From: Alphaproteobacteria bacterium
GTDB taxonomy: Bacteria; Pseudomonadota; Alphaproteobacteria; Micropepsales; Micropepsaceae
DNA: 15,384 nt
Reading direction: 5' to 3'
Assembly: GCA_003131925.1 (NCBI GenBank)
Contig: PKWC01000174.1
Location: 34,078-49,461, forward strand
The notes beneath the pieces were generated by a model. That model worked only from the letters and a program-made list of their open reading frames with translations. It did no database searches and was not told where the DNA came from. Positions 12,498-15,384 of this stretch are shown here, in pieces (the first letter of the stretch is position 1; every line of letters starts with the position of its first letter). Made by a program: the position numbers and the translations under genes.

Positions 12498-13174
12498 TCG
12501 AGGCGGTGATCTGGGATTTCGGGGGCGTGTTCACGTCCTCGCCCTTCGAAGCGTTCGCGCGCTACGAGCGCGAGCGAGACCTTCCCGCGGATTTCATCCG
12601 GCGCATCAATTCCGTCAATCATCTGGACAATGCCTGGGCGCGCTTCGAACGCGCGGAACTCGATCTGGACGGATTCGACCGGGCATTCGCGCAAGAAGCG
12701 CTGGCGTTAGGTCATGACGTGCCGGGGAAGGATGTGATTGCGCTCTTGGCCGGCGATGTCAGGCCGGAAATGGTCGAAGCCTTGAAGGGCGTCCGGAAAC
12801 GCTTCAAGACCGGCTGCATCACCAACAACGTGCCTTCCAACCAGACAGGATCCGCGGACGGCCGCGCACTGTATGTGCGCGAGATCATGGAGCTGTTCGA
12901 TTTCGTGATCGAATCCTCGAGGCTCGGCCTGCGCAAGCCCGATCCGCGGATCTATGAGATGATGTGCGAGGCGTTGAACGTCTCGCCGCGCGATTGCGTT
13001 TATCTCGACGATCTCGGCGTGAATCTGAAGCCCGCGCGCGCGATGGGCATGACGACGATCAAGGTCGAGACCGCCACGCAGGCGATTGTGGAGCTGGAGC
13101 GAGTGCTCGGGATGAAGCTGGGCGAAAATGATCAGGCGCCCGAGGGGCGCCCTCACCCGCGCCTGAACGGTTGA
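12494..13174 (+). CDS. HAD superfamily phosphatase-like protein (subfamily IA, epoxide hydrolase N-domain type)
   Basis: 226 residues. Motif I is VIWDFGGVFTSSP with the nucleophile Asp8, but the usual second Asp (D-x-D) is Gly10. Motif II is CITNN with Thr110, motif III Lys148 in LRKPDPRIY, and motif IV YLDDLGVNLKPARAMGMTTIKV with Asp172 and Asp173. Motif IV and its context resemble the N-terminal phosphatase domain of mammalian soluble epoxide hydrolase and ACAD10 (from memory). The helical cap occupies about 17-95. The substrate is not evident, and loss of the acid/base Asp makes ordinary phosphatase activity doubtful. The ATG overlaps the hpt stop. The last eight residues (RPHPRLNG) and the stop codon come from the palindromic element beginning at 13150. 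Confidence 0.87.
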   Translation: MIEAVIWDFGGVFTSSPFEAFARYERERDLPADFIRRINSVNHLDNAWARFERAELDLDGFDRAFAQEALALGHDVPGKDVIALLAGDVRPEMVEALKGVRKRFKTGCITNNVPSNQTGSADGRALYVREIMELFDFVIESSRLGLRKPDPRIYEMMCEALNVSPRDCVYLDDLGVNLKPARAMGMTTIKVETATQAIVELERVLGMKLGENDQAPEGRPHPRLNG

Positions 13175-13327
13175 TAGCCCTCGTTCTTGAGCCCTCTCCC
13201 ACAAGGGGAGAGGGGATTCCGCGCGCTGATTTACCGCCGTTGATGCAGGACTCGTGATTCCCCTCTCCCCTTGTGGGAGAGGGATGCAGATACGGGCGAT
13301 AAATTTTGTTCAGGCGCGGGTGAGGGG
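13150..13327. repeat. Long nested palindromic intergenic element, family A copy 2
   Basis: Outer arms 13150-13168 and 13308-13326 form an exact 19-base inverted repeat (CCCTCACCCGCGCCTGAAC and its complement). Inner arms 13192-13215 and 13260-13283 form an exact 24-base inverted repeat built on CTCCCACAAGGGGAG. Arm sequences and their order match the copy at 3442-3629; the middle sequences do not. It sits between the convergent HAD and DUF3501 genes and overlaps the HAD 3' end. Confidence 0.88.
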
Positions 13328-13347
13328 TGAACACGGTGTTTGATTGT

Positions 13348-13941
13348 CTATCCGAAATCTTTCGCAAGCTCCGCGCGGGTTTCGTCGGGAAGGACGGCCA
13401 TGTGGCCGTAATTTGGATGCGCGATTTCCAGCACCACGCGGCCTTCGCCGCTTTTGAACCGTGCAATTGCTTCGGGCGTGAATGCAAAGCGGACCCAATG
13501 CACCGATGACGTCTTGCCTTCGGGCGTTGTGCGATCTTCGTATTCGGTCGGCTTGGCTTCGACGCGCATTCCCGCGACATCCATTGTCACGCTTTCCTCG
13601 ATGCAAGCGAGCTTCAGGAGAATCGCCGCGCGCTGCGCCGGATCGTCGATCTCCAGCATCAACGTCGCGATCAGCTCGCTGCCCTGTGGGATGAGAGGAT
13701 TGTAGGTTTCGAGTTCGCCTTCGATCTGCGCCACGCCGCCCTTCTCGATGTGAAGCATCTCCTGCACCTGCAGCCACATCGTGTCGTAATTCTCGAAATA
13801 GAAGGTGGCGAAGGGGCCGACTTCGACACGACGGTTCTTCTTCACCGCAATGAGACGCTGACGCAGTTCCGCGCGCCGCGCCGCAAATTCGGTGGGCGGA
13901 AGAATGTCGGCTGCCGTGATTCGATGCATTTGCGGGGACAT
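13348..13941 (-). CDS. DUF3501 family protein
   Basis: 197 residues. It matches DUF3501 from its start (ITAADILPPTEFAARRAELR), through RRVEVGPFATFYFEN, the conserved MWLQVQEML-x-IEK and ELETYNPLIP, to SSVHWVRFAF and the HPNYGHMAVLP tail. There is no membrane segment and no enzyme motif I can name; the fold is probably soluble and cytoplasmic. The start ATG shares one base with the stop of the upstream Fe-S gene (TGATG), so the two are translated together. In genomes I recall, DUF3501 occurs with an HdrD/GlpC-type Fe-S protein and a rubrerythrin, suggesting a redox or peroxide-related complex, but the biochemical role is not established to my knowledge. A second in-frame ATG at 13929 is possible. 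Confidence 0.88.
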   Translation of the reverse strand: MSPQMHRITAADILPPTEFAARRAELRQRLIAVKKNRRVEVGPFATFYFENYDTMWLQVQEMLHIEKGGVAQIEGELETYNPLIPQGSELIATLMLEIDDPAQRAAILLKLACIEESVTMDVAGMRVEAKPTEYEDRTTPEGKTSSVHWVRFAFTPEAIARFKSGEGRVVLEIAHPNYGHMAVLPDETRAELAKDFG

Positions 13942-15305
13942 CAGGCTTCCTCCATCAATCCATAGGCGTGCGCAAAAATCTCGATCGGATGCTCCGGCGT
14001 CCGGGGTTTGAACTCCGCGCCATCGGCCGCCGCCAGCTCGCGGGCGCCCTGCATAATGTGCGCTGCCGCAAGCGGACAGTCAGACGCGATGTGGCCGCGC
14101 GCCTGGTTGACTGCCGAACGAAACACGGGGCGCCCGACCTTTCGCGCCACCTCAAATGTCGGCGTGACGGCGCCGAAAGTGCCGCCATGGCCCGAGCAGC
14201 GCTCGATCACCTCGACCTTCGTATCGGGAATGAGGCGCAGCATCTCGGCTGCTTTCGGGCCCATGTTCTGCGCCCTTGCATGACAGGCAAGATGAACGCT
14301 CACGCCGTCCGCGATCGCGTTCAGTCCCGGCGGCAAGCCATGTTCCCTGGCAATCATCACCACATATTCGTCGATGTCCCAAGTGGCGTCGGAAAGCCGC
14401 CGCACATCGTCGTTCTCCGGCACGATGAGCGGCCATTCGAATTTGAACATGAGCCCGCACGACGCGGTCAGCGTGACGATGTCGAATCCCTCGTCCAGGA
14501 GCGGCATGAGTGCGCGCGAGACTCTTGTGGCGCTTTCCGCCACGCGCGCGAGCTCCGCCTGTTCCAGGAACGGCATGCCGCAACAGCCGGGATAGGCGAC
14601 GCGCGTCTCCACGCCGATGTGATTGAGCACCGCGCGGGCGGCGTGTCCGGTCGCGGGCTTGTTGTAGTTCACGAAGCAGGTCGCGAAGAGCGCGACCTTG
14701 CGCTTCGCCGTGAACCCGGGCGCCGAGGTGTTGGGGCGGTCGGGCTCCCGCGTTGTGGCCGACACGAACGTCCTCGACCGGAATTTCGGCAAGGTGGCGC
14801 GCGCGTCGATGTGAAGTGTGCGCTCCATCGCGGAGCGGGTCAGGCGATTGTCGCGATCCGATGCCCAATTGACGAGCGGCGCGACAGGCACGGCGAGCCT
14901 GCCGTTGCGGTCCATCTCCGCGAGCTGCCGCGCGGTGAAATCCGTCTTGCCCGCACGCACTTCCGCCGCGCGGTAGCGCAACATCAGATGAGGGAAATCG
15001 ACATTGAAGGGATGCGGCGGGACGTAAGGACATTTGGTCATGAAGCACATGTCGCAAAGCGTGCAGGCCTCGACGATTTTCGGGAAATCTTCGGATTTGA
15101 CGCCGTCCAGTTCGCCGGTCGGACCGTCATCGATCAGCGAGAAGAGCCGCGGGAACGAATCGCACAGATTGAAGCAGCGCCGGCAGCCATGGCAGATATC
15201 GAAGATTCGACGCATCTCCGCATCGATTTTTTCGGCGTCATAGAAATCGTCGTTCTTCCACGCGATCGGCTCGCGTTTGGGAGCGTCGAGGCTGCCTTCG
15301 GTCAT
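13941..15305 (-). CDS. HdrD/GlpC-like iron-sulfur protein with two 4Fe-4S motifs and CCG domains
   Basis: 454 residues, predicted cytoplasmic or membrane-peripheral electron carrier. Two ferredoxin-type clusters: CHGCRRCFNLC (Cys38, 41, 44, 48) and CTLCDMCFMTKCP (Cys81, 84, 87, 92). The C-terminal half has the CCG layout of heterodisulfide reductase subunit D and GlpC: Cys210 with Cys241-Cys242 in PGCCGMP, Cys283 in ASCGLMF, then Cys341 and Cys370 in RCSGHGG, where a serine replaces the second cysteine of CCG, and Cys410 in SDCP. One complete and one degenerate CCG unit is common in this family. Disulfide or quinone chemistry is possible; the donor and acceptor are not known. It overlaps DUF3501 by one base. 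No strong ribosome site precedes the ATG at 15305. Confidence 0.9.
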   Translation of the reverse strand: MTEGSLDAPKREPIAWKNDDFYDAEKIDAEMRRIFDICHGCRRCFNLCDSFPRLFSLIDDGPTGELDGVKSEDFPKIVEACTLCDMCFMTKCPYVPPHPFNVDFPHLMLRYRAAEVRAGKTDFTARQLAEMDRNGRLAVPVAPLVNWASDRDNRLTRSAMERTLHIDARATLPKFRSRTFVSATTREPDRPNTSAPGFTAKRKVALFATCFVNYNKPATGHAARAVLNHIGVETRVAYPGCCGMPFLEQAELARVAESATRVSRALMPLLDEGFDIVTLTASCGLMFKFEWPLIVPENDDVRRLSDATWDIDEYVVMIAREHGLPPGLNAIADGVSVHLACHARAQNMGPKAAEMLRLIPDTKVEVIERCSGHGGTFGAVTPTFEVARKVGRPVFRSAVNQARGHIASDCPLAAAHIMQGARELAAADGAEFKPRTPEHPIEIFAHAYGLMEEA

Positions 15306-15358
15306 TTATTCAAATCCGGAAATCAGAAATCAGGCGCTGTGTCCTCCGCCCTGTCTTC

Positions 15359-15379
15359 ACCTCCCCCTTGTGGGGAGGT
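15359..15379. repeat. Palindromic repeat at the window edge, family D
   Basis: ACCTCCCC (15359-15366) and GGGGAGGT (15372-15379) pair around CTTGT and are followed by CGAAA. It shares the CTTGTGGG core with the inner arms of family A but differs in length and flanks, so it may be a separate family or a truncated relative. It lies 54 bases upstream of the Fe-S gene start, and the window ends five bases after it. Confidence 0.6.
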
Positions 15380-15384
15380 CGAAA

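Overview
This window looks like ordinary core chromosome of a high-GC alphaproteobacterium, probably close to Hyphomicrobiales/Rhizobiales or the Rhizomicrobium/Micropepsaceae group. The evidence is gene content: a hisC-like aminotransferase overlapping a tyrC-type dehydrogenase beside metX; a DUF2125 protein; a cobalamin-dependent ribonucleotide reductase; an ftsE-ftsX-ydcF-plsC cluster divergent from a zinc-ribbon/DUF3426 gene and hpt; and a direct-repeat SOS box of the alphaproteobacterial GTTC-N7-GTTC type. The genus is an inference. No phage, plasmid, IS transposase, CRISPR array, tRNA or rRNA is visible.

Layout. 57-1226 (-) is metX. Divergent from it, 1405-3431 (+) carries the hisC-like aminotransferase and tyrC, overlapping by ATGA. 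A long palindromic element (3442-3629) separates tyrC from a leftward run: a 59-residue protein (3654-3833), a DUF2125 protein (3978-4994) and a small two-helix membrane protein (5139-5423), the last flanked by a second repeat family. Upstream of these is nrdJ (5482-7809, -), with a candidate promoter and SOS box. A third palindromic repeat (7967-8071) separates nrdJ from the leftward cluster ftsE, ftsX, ydcF, plsC (8068-11110). Divergent from ftsE, 11269-13174 (+) holds three genes joined by ATGA overlaps: zinc-ribbon/DUF3426 protein, a hypoxanthine phosphoribosyltransferase-like protein and a HAD phosphatase-like protein. A second copy of the first palindromic element (13150-13327) separates this from a leftward pair: an HdrD/GlpC-type iron-sulfur protein and DUF3501 (13348-15305). 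The right edge holds part of one more palindromic repeat.

How the genes work together. metX feeds methionine synthesis. The aminotransferase and dehydrogenase together can complete tyrosine (and histidine or phenylalanine) synthesis. NrdJ makes deoxynucleotides and may be induced by DNA damage. FtsEX controls cell-wall hydrolysis at division and is coupled to an envelope DUF218 protein and a phospholipid acyltransferase. The Fe-S/DUF3501 pair looks like a redox module whose third partner (I expect a rubrerythrin) would lie just past the right edge.

The least ordinary features are the intergenic palindromes. At least four families occur, and several gene ends are built from them: the HAD C-terminus, the plsC stop codon, and the start codon and ribosome binding site of the small membrane gene. 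Both copies of the longest element sit exactly between convergent genes. Other points worth checking are the SOS box at nrdJ and the changed PRPP-loop acidic residue in the Hpt-like protein. I did not find a clearly new multi-gene system; the Fe-S/DUF3501 module is the best candidate for under-described biology.
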